From Actinobacillus capsulatus DSM 19761 (GTDB taxonomy: Bacteria; Pseudomonadota; Gammaproteobacteria; Enterobacterales; Pasteurellaceae): a stretch of 64,000 nucleotides of DNA. Below the pieces are notes generated by a model, which worked only from the letters and a program-made list of their open reading frames with translations, was not told where the DNA came from and made no database searches. Shown here piece after piece: positions 28,792 to 37,909 of the stretch. The stretch spans positions 26,129 through 90,128 of the forward strand of contig NZ_KB893933.1 in NCBI RefSeq assembly GCF_000374285.1, written 5' to 3'. The translations under genes and the position numbers were made by a program. The number at the start of each line of letters is the position of its first letter. Position 1 is the stretch's first letter.

Positions 28792-30810
28792 ATGAAATCG
28801 CTTCACCCATACCTTAATTCTTATTTCTCTGATGAATATGGCAGACGCCGTTATGCCAGCCAAGCGGTCTGTCGCAAAATTGCAAAGCGCTTAGGTTCTC
28901 CTAAAAGCAAGCCAGTTATCCCTCCTGTAAAAGTTACGACAGAAGGACAAGCGGTCTATATTCGATTAAATCTTGCAAATAGTAATAAAAATTTACAAGC
29001 ATGCTGGCAACTTCACTTAGAAAGCGGTGAAATCCTTAGCGGTAAAGTGAAACGCAATGCGATCAATTTACCTAAAGATCTGCCTCTGGGCTATCATCAA
29101 TTACAACTTGAAAGTGAACATCACTCACTAAATTGCCGTATTATTATTACGCCCAAAACCGCTTTCCAACCGAAAGAATTACAACAAAAACAAAAGTTAT
29201 GGGGAGCAATTTTACAGCTCTATACGCTTCGTTCTGAACATAACTGGGGGATTGGCGATTTTAGTGATCTAAAAATATTCCTCACTCAGCTTGCAGCCAA
29301 GGGGGGAGATTTTGTCGGCTTAAATCCGATTCATGCCATTTTCCCTGCAAATCCGGAAAGTGCCAGCCCTTATAGCCCGTCTTCTCGTTTATGGCAAAAC
29401 ATTATTTATATTGATGTAACGGCAATTGATGCCTTCCAGCAGTCTGCCGAAGCACAAGCTTGGTTTCATTCCGCAGAAGTTCAACAACAACTTATTGAGG
29501 CAAGAGCAAAAGACTATGTAGATTATTCACAAGTGATGCGCTTAAAACTCGAAGGACTACGTTTAGCTTATGCCACTTTCGTTCAGCAAGACCAACAAGC
29601 TTTCGAACGCTTTATCAATGAATACGGCGAAAGCCTAAAAGTACAAGGTACATTTGATGCTCTACATTATTGGTTATCAAACCAATTTAGCGAGCAATGG
29701 GGCTGGAATTTCTGGGCGCAGGAATATCAAGACTATGCTTCAAATGCAGTACAAGCATTTCAAACAGAACACAGCCAATTAGTTCGGTTCTATATGTGGT
29801 TGCAATTTGTGGCTCAACAACAATTAAAAGCGTGTAATCAATTGGCAAAAACACTCAATATGCCTATTGGCTTCTACCGTGATTTAGCGGTAGGTGTTGC
29901 CGATAATGGAGCGGAAACTTGGGCGGATAAAGAGTTATTTGTGCTAGATGCCTCTGTCGGTGCACCACCGGATATTATGGCGCCAAACGGACAGAATTGG
30001 GGATTATCGCCAATGCATCCGGAAGTATTGCAAAGCCGAGGATACCAGCCGTTTATTGATTTATTACGTGCCAATATGAAAGATTGTGGTGCATTGCGTA
30101 TCGACCATATTCTTGGTTTTGCACGTATGTGGTGGGTGGCAAAAGGCGATTCGGCTAAAAACGGCGCTTATGTGCGTTATCCACTAGAAGATTTATTAGC
30201 AATTCTTGCCTTAGAAAGCCAACGAAACCAATGTTTAATCATCGCAGAAGCGCTTGGTACCGTTCCGAAAGGCATGCTACAAAAATTAGAGAACAAAGGA
30301 ATTCTTGCTTATAACATTTTCTACTTTGAATGGGATCAGCACGGCAGTAAGCCATTAACTAATTATCCATACCAAGCGATGACTACACTCAGTACGCATG
30401 ATTTACCGACCGTACAAGGCTACTGGAAAGGCTACGACTTTGATTTAGGCGAAAAATTTGGTGTTTACCCAAGTGAAAAAGTGCTTAATATTCTGAAACA
30501 GAGTCGCCATTTCAATAAAGAAGCGATTAGACAAGCGGTCGAAAAAGTCCAAGATCTTGCAAAAGATAGCGAAGGCGTAAACCTACAATTTGTGCACCAA
30601 TTACAACGCTATGTAGCGGATACCAATTCTGCCTTATTTGGCACCCAGCCGGAAGATTGGCTAAATATGCTCGAGCCGGTAAATATTCCCGGAACAAGTA
30701 ATGAATATCCGAATTGGCGTAGAAAATTAAGCCATACAATTAATGAGATTTTTAACCACGAGCAAATCAATCAACTACTTGATGCTTTCGAACAAAAACG
30801 GAATAGATAA
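28792..30810 (+). CDS. malQ: 4-alpha-glucanotransferase (amylomaltase) MalQ
   Basis: A 672-residue GH77 enzyme that transfers maltosyl and longer dextrinyl units between maltodextrins. The nucleophile region is GALRIDHILGFARMWW, the acid/base region is CLIIAEALGTVP, and the third carboxylate is in STHDLPTVQGYW. The N-terminal 130 residues are the beta domain found in enterobacterial MalQ. The ATG at 28792 follows AAGGAAGA; the longer frame from 28762 has no such site. Unlike E. coli, malQ is joined to malEFG and not to malP. Confidence 0.96.
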   Translation: MKSLHPYLNSYFSDEYGRRRYASQAVCRKIAKRLGSPKSKPVIPPVKVTTEGQAVYIRLNLANSNKNLQACWQLHLESGEILSGKVKRNAINLPKDLPLGYHQLQLESEHHSLNCRIIITPKTAFQPKELQQKQKLWGAILQLYTLRSEHNWGIGDFSDLKIFLTQLAAKGGDFVGLNPIHAIFPANPESASPYSPSSRLWQNIIYIDVTAIDAFQQSAEAQAWFHSAEVQQQLIEARAKDYVDYSQVMRLKLEGLRLAYATFVQQDQQAFERFINEYGESLKVQGTFDALHYWLSNQFSEQWGWNFWAQEYQDYASNAVQAFQTEHSQLVRFYMWLQFVAQQQLKACNQLAKTLNMPIGFYRDLAVGVADNGAETWADKELFVLDASVGAPPDIMAPNGQNWGLSPMHPEVLQSRGYQPFIDLLRANMKDCGALRIDHILGFARMWWVAKGDSAKNGAYVRYPLEDLLAILALESQRNQCLIIAEALGTVPKGMLQKLENKGILAYNIFYFEWDQHGSKPLTNYPYQAMTTLSTHDLPTVQGYWKGYDFDLGEKFGVYPSEKVLNILKQSRHFNKEAIRQAVEKVQDLAKDSEGVNLQFVHQLQRYVADTNSALFGTQPEDWLNMLEPVNIPGTSNEYPNWRRKLSHTINEIFNHEQINQLLDAFEQKRNR

Positions 30811-30812
30811 CA

Positions 30813-30842
30813 AAATAGCCACAAATTATTGTGGCTATTTTT
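30813..30842 (+). terminator. Terminator of the malEFGQ operon
   Basis: AAATAGCCACAA / TTGTGGCTATTT is a perfect 12-base stem followed by further T and A/T-rich DNA, directly after the malQ stop. Confidence 0.88.
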
Positions 30843-30883
30843 ATAAATTATAACTTATTTAAAAAGGAGGACTTGGATAAAAC

Positions 30884-30899
30884 TTTGAAGTTATTCACA
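30884..30899. promoter_or_regulatory. Probable CRP site upstream of the cstA-family gene
   Basis: TTTGA-AGTTAT-TCACA matches 9 of 10 CRP core positions. It lies 130 bases before the start codon. E. coli cstA is CRP-dependent. Confidence 0.5.
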
Positions 30900-31028
30900 T
30901 TTATTACATAAACACCCACTTATCGTAACGAACTTAATTTACTTTATTCACGTATATCACTAAAATACAACGCCTTTTGGCGATTTGTAATATCCAAATT
31001 ATTCAAACTTTTATAAGGTTACCTTTCT

Positions 31029-32615
31029 ATGTTGTGGTTCTTCTTTTGTGTAGCAGTTCTCGTACTAGGCTACTTTATCTACGGGAAGATCATTGAGAAA
31101 ATCTTCGTGATCAACCCGAAAAAAACAACACCGGCTTATGCGATGAACGACGGTGTTGACTATATGCCAATGTCAAAAACAAAAATTTGGCTCATTCAAT
31201 TATTAAATATTGCCGGCACAGGCCCTATTTTTGGTCCAATCCTCGGCGCACTATATGGTCCGGTTGCAATGCTTTGGATCGTAATCGGTTGTATTTTTGC
31301 TGGTGCGGTACATGACTACTTCTGTGGTATGTTAAGTATTCGTAACGGTGGCGCAACAATGCCTGCCTTAGCAGGTAAATTCTTAGGTCGCCCGGTTAAA
31401 GTATTCATCAACGTGATGGCACTTGTTCTTCTTTTACTTGTTGGCGTGGTATTCGTAGCGAGTCCGGCACAATTAATGGCAACTATTACAATGGATGTCT
31501 TCGGTGCGACAGGCGGCACATTACAACTAAACGATGCGGAAGCGCTTCATCACGCGGTTGAAGCAGGCGGCTTAACGGTTTGGGGTATGGATAAAGCAAC
31601 AGTTATCTCTGTTTGGACCTTAATCATCTTTGCTTACTATATCTTAGCAACCTTACTTCCGATTGATAAAATCATCGGCCGAATCTACCCATTCTTCGGT
31701 GCATTATTACTGTTTATGTCTGTAGGTATGGTTTACGGTTTAATCACTGCACACTTCAGTGCAACGGATCCAATTGAATTCTTCCGTACAATTAATGCAG
31801 ACGGTCAAGGTTTGACGTGGGAAAAATTCACACAAAACTTCCAAGTGAAGGGTGATGTTCCGATTTGGCCTTTATTATTCTTAACAATTTCTTGTGGTGC
31901 GTTATCAGGCTTCCACGCGACACAAACGCCATTAATGGCTCGTTGTGCAGAAAATGAAAGCGAAGGTCGTTTTATTTTCTACGGTGCAATGATTACTGAA
32001 GGTGTTATCGCATTAGTATGGTGTATGGTGGGTCTTGCATTCTATGAAAACCCACAAGCGTTACAAGATGCAATTTCTGCCGGTTCTCCGTCTAAAGTGG
32101 TTTATGACAGCTCATTACACTTCTTAGGCTTTATCGGTGGTATTTTCGCCGTATTAGGTGTGGTTGTGTTACCAATTACCTCAGGTGATACTGCATTCCG
32201 TGCAGCTCGTTTACAATTAGCTGAACTTTTTAAAATTGATCAACGTTCATTAACTAAACGCTTAATGATTGCGATACCGCTATTTGCATTAGGCTTCGTG
32301 GTATCAAAAATTGACTTCAGTATCTTATGGCGTTATTTCACTTGGGCAAACCAAATGACAGCAATGGTAATGCTTTGGACTGCGGCGGCATATTTATATC
32401 GTTACAAAAAATCCCACTGGGTATGTTCAATCCCAGCATGGTTTATTACAACCGTATGCACAACCTACTTGTTCTATAACAAAATCGGCTTCGGTTTAGA
32501 TTATCAACTTTCTGTTTACTTAGGTTTTGCAACAACTGCTGTTTGTATCGTATTGTTCTTCACAATGCTTAAACCACTAGGCGAACGTGATGAAGATGCT
32601 TATGTAACAAATTAA
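31029..32615 (+). CDS. cstA: CstA-family carbon starvation transporter (pyruvate/peptide type)
   Basis: A 528-residue polytopic membrane protein with CstA core motifs: LNIAGTGPIFGPILGALYGP, VHDYFCGMLSIRNGGATMPAL, GFHATQTPLMARC and PITSGDTAFRAARLQLAE. It is clearly shorter than E. coli CstA (about 700 residues) and lacks the C-terminal extension, as in the short branch of the family. Known members import pyruvate or peptides; the substrate here is not determined. A probable CRP site precedes it, and a terminator follows at 32634. Confidence 0.9.
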   Translation: MLWFFFCVAVLVLGYFIYGKIIEKIFVINPKKTTPAYAMNDGVDYMPMSKTKIWLIQLLNIAGTGPIFGPILGALYGPVAMLWIVIGCIFAGAVHDYFCGMLSIRNGGATMPALAGKFLGRPVKVFINVMALVLLLLVGVVFVASPAQLMATITMDVFGATGGTLQLNDAEALHHAVEAGGLTVWGMDKATVISVWTLIIFAYYILATLLPIDKIIGRIYPFFGALLLFMSVGMVYGLITAHFSATDPIEFFRTINADGQGLTWEKFTQNFQVKGDVPIWPLLFLTISCGALSGFHATQTPLMARCAENESEGRFIFYGAMITEGVIALVWCMVGLAFYENPQALQDAISAGSPSKVVYDSSLHFLGFIGGIFAVLGVVVLPITSGDTAFRAARLQLAELFKIDQRSLTKRLMIAIPLFALGFVVSKIDFSILWRYFTWANQMTAMVMLWTAAAYLYRYKKSHWVCSIPAWFITTVCTTYLFYNKIGFGLDYQLSVYLGFATTAVCIVLFFTMLKPLGERDEDAYVTN

Positions 32616-32633
32616 TCCATTGATTGATATTTT

Positions 32634-32662
32634 AAAAGCGGGGATAATTTCCTCGCTTTTTT
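32634..32662 (+). terminator. Terminator after the cstA-family gene
   Basis: AAAAGCGGGGA / TCCTCGCTTTT pairs with one G-T wobble and ends in a T run. Confidence 0.75.
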
Positions 32663-32681
32663 ATTTTAACCATTCTTTTAT

Positions 32682-33476
32682 ATGCAATTCTTTGATACCC
32701 ATACTCATCTGGATTATGTGGCAGAAAGCCTCAATCTTTCCGTTGATCAACTTGTTAAAAATGCCAAACATTCAAATGTCACTCGCGTTTTAGTTGTGTC
32801 TGTATTTGCAAAAAATTTCGCAAAAGTGACCGCTTGTGCCAAACAAATGCCTCATAATTTAGTTTATGGATTAGGGTTACATCCGCTTTATATTCAACAA
32901 CACCAAACAGTTCATTTAGATTATTTAGAATCGTTATTAGCACAACAAGACCCACAATGTACTGCTATCGCAGAAATCGGTTTAGAAAGAGCGGTAGAAA
33001 CGCTTTGTACCCCCGAATTTTGGCATAAGCAGTGTGAATATTTAGAGGCACAACTTGCTTTTGCCAAGCTGTTCAATTTGCCGGTAAATTTACATTCTCG
33101 GAAAAGTCATGACCAACTTTCGGTCTTTCTGAAAAAAGCCCAATTATCGCATACGGGAGTAATTCATGGGTTTGCCGGAAGTTATGACCAAGCAAAACGC
33201 TTTGTTGATTTAGGTTATAAAATCGGGGTAGGCGGCACAATCACCTATGCAAGAGCCAATAAAACTAGAGAGGCTATGCGTAAGCTGCCTTTAGAAAGTT
33301 TATTACTGGAAACAGACTCGCCCGATATGCCTGTTTGTGGCTTTCAAGGAAAACTAAACCGTCCGGAGCGATTGGCTGTGACTTTCCAATCTCTTTGTGA
33401 ATTACGCCATGAATCGCCACAAGAAATTGCAGAGACCATCTGGCAAACCAGTGAGAAATTATTTTGGTATAAATAA
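32682..33476 (+). CDS. yjjV: TatD-family metal-dependent hydrolase (YjjV-like)
   Basis: A 264-residue TIM-barrel protein. Metal ligands are visible as DTHTHLD at the N-terminus, AEIGLE (bridging Glu), LHSRKSHDQ, IHGFAGS and ETDSPDMPV. TatD relatives act as 3'-5' DNases or deoxyribonuclease-like repair enzymes, and the YjjV subgroup is uncharacterised. An uptake sequence (GACCGCTTGTG) with its AT tract lies inside the coding region near 32820-32840. It is convergent with the lipoprotein gene through a shared terminator. Confidence 0.92.
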   Translation: MQFFDTHTHLDYVAESLNLSVDQLVKNAKHSNVTRVLVVSVFAKNFAKVTACAKQMPHNLVYGLGLHPLYIQQHQTVHLDYLESLLAQQDPQCTAIAEIGLERAVETLCTPEFWHKQCEYLEAQLAFAKLFNLPVNLHSRKSHDQLSVFLKKAQLSHTGVIHGFAGSYDQAKRFVDLGYKIGVGGTITYARANKTREAMRKLPLESLLLETDSPDMPVCGFQGKLNRPERLAVTFQSLCELRHESPQEIAETIWQTSEKLFWYK

Positions 33477-33505
33477 AAAAGAGGGCAAAAATTTGCCCTC
33501 TTTTT
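33475..33505. terminator. Bidirectional terminator between tatD-family and lipoprotein genes
   Basis: AAAAAGAGGGCAAA / TTTGCCCTCTTTTT is a perfect palindromic stem flanked by A and T runs on both sides. Confidence 0.9.
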
Positions 33506-33523
33506 CATACGATAACGGACCAA

Positions 33524-34156
33524 TTAATATGAAATCGTCACGGTTTTCACGCCACAATTATTCTCTGCGACCTCTTGCTGAGACATAAACGGATAACGAC
33601 ATTGCATTTTTTGTTGGCGAATTTCATTATCCGACATAGGTACTTGCGCACCTACGCGTAATTCCTCAGGAGAGAAGTTACTTACTAACTTATCGTTCTC
33701 ATAAGTACCATTAACATCTTGACGGCGCTTAGCTGATTTAGATTTTACGACTGAATGCTTCGTTTTATTCTCAACTTTCTTTTCATGAGATACTGCAACA
33801 AATGATTTTTTCGTAACGCTCTTTTCCGGCTTATGGCGTTTTTCAATAATTTTATTTGAGCCAGCAGTTTTATTGGTTTTCACTAATTCTGCTTTCTCTT
33901 CTTCTCCAAGATGAGTTATTGATTTATCTTTCTCGTGCTCTGCCTCAGCAACTTTCTCAGATTTATCAACTTTTTCCGAAGATATTTTACTTTCTTCGCT
34001 CCTCTGCTCCAAAGATTTTTCTCCTGTTTGAGGCTGTTTTTGCTCTACGGGCATTTGACTAGAATCAGCATCCTGCTTTTTCGGATCATCAAAACATCCA
34101 GCTAAGAGAAAACTTACCCCTAAAACGGCTAATAAGTTTTTCATTTTAAATTTCAT
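33524..34156 (-). CDS. Lys/Glu/Ser-rich lipoprotein of unknown function
   Basis: A 210-residue protein with a lipoprotein signal and lipobox LLAGC (lipidated Cys near residue 21). Next comes a long, very polar low-complexity linker rich in K, E and S (about residues 25-150). It ends in a compact domain of about 50 residues containing FSPEELRVGAQVPMSDNEI, CRYPFMSQQEVAENNCG and VKTVTISY. The two Cys of that domain could form a disulfide. The start is uncertain: ATG 34156 or 34144 (MKNLLAVLG). I recognise no family. The layout suggests a membrane-anchored domain on a flexible arm spanning the periplasm. Confidence 0.8.
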   Translation of the reverse strand: MKFKMKNLLAVLGVSFLLAGCFDDPKKQDADSSQMPVEQKQPQTGEKSLEQRSEESKISSEKVDKSEKVAEAEHEKDKSITHLGEEEKAELVKTNKTAGSNKIIEKRHKPEKSVTKKSFVAVSHEKKVENKTKHSVVKSKSAKRRQDVNGTYENDKLVSNFSPEELRVGAQVPMSDNEIRQQKMQCRYPFMSQQEVAENNCGVKTVTISY

Positions 34157-34218
34157 TCCTAATAAGACAAAAAAAGGTAAGTAAACAAAAGGTTTACTTA
34201 CCTCATATATTATTATAA

Positions 34219-35589
34219 TTAGCGCATAGTTACAAATTCTTCCGATCCTGTTGGATGAATAGCCACAGTGTTATCAAAATCAGCTTTTGTTGCTCCCATT
34301 TTAATCGCTACTGCAAATCCTTGGATCATTTCATCAACCCCAAAACCAATGCCATGTAAGCCGACAATTTTCTCTTCTTGACCGACACAAACTAGCTTCA
34401 TTCGGCAAGGTTGACGATGTTGTGTAACTGCCGTGTACATTGCCGTAAATGAAGATTTATACACTTTCACATTCTCGGCACCGAATTTTTCAATTGCTTG
34501 AGGCTCAGTTAAGCCGACCGTGCCAATAGGTGGATGGCTAAATACAACCGTTGGCACTAAATTATAATCCAAATGTTCATTCGGTTTATTGTTAAATAAA
34601 CGTTCAGATAAACGACGACCTGCAGCCACTGCTACCGGTGTTAATTCAATACCGCCTTCAATAATATCTCCAACCGCATAAATATTCGGCACATTGGTGT
34701 TTTGGAATTTATCTACGATAATCTGACCTTTAGCGTTGGTTTTCACACCTACTGCATCAAGATTGATTTGATCGCACGCCGGCTCACGACCGATTGCCCA
34801 AATTAAGCAATCCACGGTTGTTTCTCTGCCATCCGCTAATTTTAATACTAGCGAACCGTCCGCATTCTTACTTACTTCTTGCGGAATCGCTTGAGTATGT
34901 AGCGTGATACCGTCTTGCGCTAATACTTCCACTAACGTTTCAACAATCAGAGGATCTTGATTACGTAACGGAGCGTGTTGACGTACAAATAAATGCGTTT
35001 CAGAACCTAAGCTGTTTAATACACCGGCAATTTCAACCGCAATATAACCGGCACCGACTACCGCAACACGTTTCGGTAATTCACGTAATGCAAAGAACCC
35101 ATCAGAATCAATACCGTACTCCGCGCCCTTAACCGCCGGAATCGACGGACGACCGCCGGTTGCGATTAAAATATGCTCCGCAGTAATTTGTTCTGTACTG
35201 CCGTCTGCATAAGTGACTTCCACTGTTTTGCTATCAACAAATTTAGCAAAGCCGTTAAACACATCAACATTATTTTTAGCTAAGACATTGTTGTATGAGG
35301 TATGAATACGAGAAATATAGGCTTCACGACTTTCGATTAATTTCGCAAAATCGAAATTATTCAGCGTGACATCAAAACCGTAATCAGGCGCATAGCTGTT
35401 AATTGCTTCTGCGATATGCGCACCGTAAAACATCACTTTTTTAGGCACACAGCCCACATTCACACAAGTACCGCCGAGATATTTCGCTTCAATGATCGCA
35501 CATTTTTTACCATAACTTGCCGCACGATTGATTGAAGCGATACCACCGCTACCACCACCAATGGCTAAATAGTCATAATGTTTTGTCAT
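34219..35589 (-). CDS. gor: Glutathione reductase Gor
   Basis: A 456-residue NADPH-dependent flavoenzyme that regenerates reduced glutathione. The FAD-binding motif is [16 protein letters not shown] and the redox disulfide is [13 protein letters not shown]. The NADPH-binding motif is [15 protein letters not shown], followed by [15 protein letters not shown] with the two Arg that select NADPH. The catalytic His-Glu pair is at the C-terminus ([12 protein letters not shown]). Length equals E. coli Gor. A hairpin made of paired AAGCGGTT arms lies upstream at 35614. Confidence 0.97.
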   Translation of the reverse strand: MTKHYDYLAIGGGSGGIASINRAASYGKKCAIIEAKYLGGTCVNVGCVPKKVMFYGAHIAEAINSYAPDYGFDVTLNNFDFAKLIESREAYISRIHTSYNNVLAKNNVDVFNGFAKFVDSKTVEVTYADGSTEQITAEHILIATGGRPSIPAVKGAEYGIDSDGFFALRELPKRVAVVGAGYIAVEIAGVLNSLGSETHLFVRQHAPLRNQDPLIVETLVEVLAQDGITLHTQAIPQEVSKNADGSLVLKLADGRETTVDCLIWAIGREPACDQINLDAVGVKTNAKGQIIVDKFQNTNVPNIYAVGDIIEGGIELTPVAVAAGRRLSERLFNNKPNEHLDYNLVPTVVFSHPPIGTVGLTEPQAIEKFGAENVKVYKSSFTAMYTAVTQHRQPCRMKLVCVGQEEKIVGLHGIGFGVDEMIQGFAVAIKMGATKADFDNTVAIHPTGSEEFVTMR

Positions 35590-35613
35590 AATCTTCCCTA
35601 CTATAAATAAAAT

Positions 35614-35642
35614 AAAAGCGGTTTAATTCTAACCGCTTTTTG
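35614..35642. terminator. Hairpin built from paired uptake-like sequences
   Basis: AAAAGCGGTT / AACCGCTTTT with a short AT-rich loop and flanking A/T runs, just upstream of gor and downstream of the yqhA remnant. It probably terminates the latter. Confidence 0.6.
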
Positions 35643-35652
35643 TAAAAATGCA

Positions 35653-35901
35653 TTAAATTATTGTGATAGGCCTAATGCTGCTTTGAACTGACTGCCGATG
35701 ATCCAGATGATCATCCACATGAAGTTTTGACACGAATGTTTCATAACCGCCGACAATTACCATAATTAATAAATTAGCAATCATCACCACGTCAATCAGG
35801 TTTAATACCGTTAACATAATCGTATTTTCATCCATTACCCCAATGTTCACGATTAAGCTATAAAGTAATTTCATAAACTTATAAGCATAAATGCCTTGCA
35901 C
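35653..35901 (-). pseudogene. yqhA: Remnant of a YqhA (UPF0114) membrane protein
   Basis: The frame covers about 65 residues recognisable as the middle of UPF0114 proteins: [38 protein letters not shown] and [18 protein letters not shown]. The family is normally about 160-170 residues. An in-frame TAG lies a few codons upstream (complement near 35925). The sequence after VDDH does not match the family, so both ends are missing. The only start codon is a GTG at 35901. I judge it non-functional. Confidence 0.65.
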
Positions 35902-36089
35902 GACAATTAAGTCTAAATAAATTGGCTAATTGCAGCTAACGGCTTGCAAAAATAATTTTATTCAAAATTGAATTATTCACAGGTTGCATACTTCCTCAAT
36001 ATAAGCAATCAATAAAAAAGAGGACTAATTTTAATAACTTTTTGCAAAAGTTTTAACAAAAAAGACCGCTTGTTTAACAAATATTACAA

Positions 36090-36728
36090 TTATTTTTTAA
36101 AGCCTTTCCCATTATTCCAAGAAACCGTATATTCCAAAGGTAAACGGCTACTTGGTAGTGCTGCCGTTGCCGCCTTACCAATCGCTAATAACATCACCGG
36201 CAAATAGCGCTCGGCATCTACCTCAAGTGCTTCCAATACGGCAGGACGATCAAATACTCCAATCGCATGAGTATCATAGCCTTTATCTTTAGCAATCAGC
36301 ATAAACTGCATAGCGGCTAAACTCGTGTCGGTGATCACTTGATCACGAATATCTTGTTCGCTCGAAGCATTATGTACACCGAGCAGAAAATCCAATGAAC
36401 GTTGTTTAAATTGCGGGTGTAAACAACCTGTCTCAATCGAACGTTCCAAAATATCATCCAGTAACAACTGATATTGTAAATCCGCTAGTACTAAAATCAC
36501 TACTGAAGCCGTTTCACATGGCGGTGCATTAAATGCAACAGAACCTAGTAATTTATTTTTTTGCACAGCATCGTCCACCACTACAAAGCGCCATGGTTGT
36601 AAATTCGCTTTAGAGGGCGCAAGCTGTGTCAGTACTAACATTTCTTCCAGCTCTTGGCGCTCAATCTTCACATTAGGATTAAAAACTTTGATGGTTTTGC
36701 GCTGTTCAATAACATTCTTGAGTTCCAT
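36090..36728 (-). CDS. Nitroreductase-family FMN oxidoreductase
   Basis: A 212-residue protein of the NfsB/Nox superfamily. The N-terminal FMN phosphate-binding segment ends in the pattern RKTIKVF and is followed by LAPSKANLQPWRFVVVDD, the usual S-x-x-N-x-Q-P-W flavin contact. AAMQFMLIAKDKGYDTHAIG is the conserved central helix region. The substrate is unknown; family members reduce nitroaromatics, quinones or other acceptors. It stands alone, with an uptake-sequence inverted repeat 205-250 bases downstream, beyond its stop and next to azlD. Confidence 0.85.
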   Translation of the reverse strand: MELKNVIEQRKTIKVFNPNVKIERQELEEMLVLTQLAPSKANLQPWRFVVVDDAVQKNKLLGSVAFNAPPCETASVVILVLADLQYQLLLDDILERSIETGCLHPQFKQRSLDFLLGVHNASSEQDIRDQVITDTSLAAMQFMLIAKDKGYDTHAIGVFDRPAVLEALEVDAERYLPVMLLAIGKAATAALPSSRLPLEYTVSWNNGKGFKK

Positions 36729-36837
36729 TTTTCATTCCTTCTACAAATTATTTTTATCAGTGTACGTTTAGCTAAAATAAAGAGAAATAGTCTAAATGAG
36801 GTATTTAAAGCTTTTTATGAACTAGATCAAAAACCAA

Positions 36838-36884
36838 ACAAGCGGTTAAATTTGCAAATTTTTTCGCAAATTTAACCGCTTGTT
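36838..36884. terminator. Head-to-head uptake sequences forming a terminator after azlD
   Basis: ACAAGCGGTTAAATTTGC (36838-36855) and GCAAATTTAACCGCTTGT (36866-36883) are exact inverse copies around AAATTTTTTC. The stem lies directly downstream of azlD. It combines a DNA-uptake function with a strong transcript hairpin. Confidence 0.75.
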
Positions 36885-36887
36885 CAG

Positions 36888-37181
36888 CTAGAAGACCGCT
36901 CGCAACAGTCCTGTGGCGATAATTGAAATGATCACCGTTGGAAATAAAGAAAATTTCATCATTGCCAAGCAAGTCAGGATTACAGCAATCGTATTGGCAA
37001 TATCGCCAGACATAATAGTCGGAGCAATAACGGATATTAAAACACAGCCTGGAACAGCTTCCATCACTTGCTCCGTCGTGCGACTTAACTTTCTATTTCG
37101 TAACACTAGAAAACCAAGGATGCGAGTAAGATAAGTCGAGAATGCCATTAAAATAATCGTAAAGAAAACGCTTGATGCCAT
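36888..37181 (-). CDS. azlD: AzlD-family branched-chain amino acid export subunit
   Basis: A 97-residue membrane protein with three or four helices. It has the AzlD features STYLTRILGFLVLRNRKL near the N-terminus and VPGCVLISVIAPTIMSGD. It is the small partner of AzlC (as in E. coli YgaH with YgaZ, which exports valine). Its start overlaps the azlC stop by one base at 37181, so the two are translationally coupled. Confidence 0.9.
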   Translation of the reverse strand: MASSVFFTIILMAFSTYLTRILGFLVLRNRKLSRTTEQVMEAVPGCVLISVIAPTIMSGDIANTIAVILTCLAMMKFSLFPTVIISIIATGLLRAVF

Positions 37182-37873
37182 TATTTATCCTCCCTTGATG
37201 CAAAGAAATAGGCGGATAAAATCCCCGACAATGCTCCTGCCAACACATACCAAGCACCCTCAACCGTATGGAAAACCAATCCCGCTACCAATAGACTGAC
37301 AAACCATGGTCGAGCAAATGAAAATGACTTCCACATTCCTTTTAACATTACTAAAAAGATGGCGGTAAAAGACATATCGAAACCGTATTTTTCCAGATCA
37401 TCGACAAAAGGTCTGATATAAGCGCCTAACATACTGGAACTCACCCACATGATATAAAGGCTGATTGCCGTTCCCATATAATAGGGAATACTAATTGCTT
37501 TTTGCGGGCGTTTCTGCGCATCGGCTAAATTCATCGCCCATACTTCGTCCGTCATAAAAAAGAGCAAACCGAGCGATTTCAAACGACCGATATTTTTCAT
37601 ATAAAGAGATAATGCAGCCCCCATAATAATATGGCGACTATTAATCAGCGTTGAAACAGCAACGATAACGCTGATGGCAAGCGGATGAGTCCAAAGATTC
37701 ACGGCGGCAAATTCCGAACCACCGGCAAAATTCAAACCGGTTAACAACCCGATTTCATAAAACGGCATACCTTTTTGTGAAGCTTGAGCACCAAGCACAA
37801 GCCCTAATGGAATAAAGCCAAGAGTCATCGGAGAGACTTCCTTTACTCCGCGTAAAAATTCATGATGTTGCAT
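37181..37873 (-). CDS. azlC: AzlC-family branched-chain amino acid export permease
   Basis: A 230-residue membrane protein with about seven helices. It has the family segments GFIPLGLVLGAQASQKG, LTGLNFAGGSEFAAVNLW, STLINSRHIIMGAALSLYM and FFMTDEVWAMNLAD. With AzlD it should form a YgaZH-type amino-acid exporter. The gap of 36 bases to the upstream sapF-like gene suggests a possible common transcript. Confidence 0.92.
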   Translation of the reverse strand: MQHHEFLRGVKEVSPMTLGFIPLGLVLGAQASQKGMPFYEIGLLTGLNFAGGSEFAAVNLWTHPLAISVIVAVSTLINSRHIIMGAALSLYMKNIGRLKSLGLLFFMTDEVWAMNLADAQKRPQKAISIPYYMGTAISLYIMWVSSSMLGAYIRPFVDDLEKYGFDMSFTAIFLVMLKGMWKSFSFARPWFVSLLVAGLVFHTVEGAWYVLAGALSGILSAYFFASREDK

Positions 37874-37909
37874 AAGTGATTTTTTATTTTATTAATTTAT
37901 GAAAGTAGG

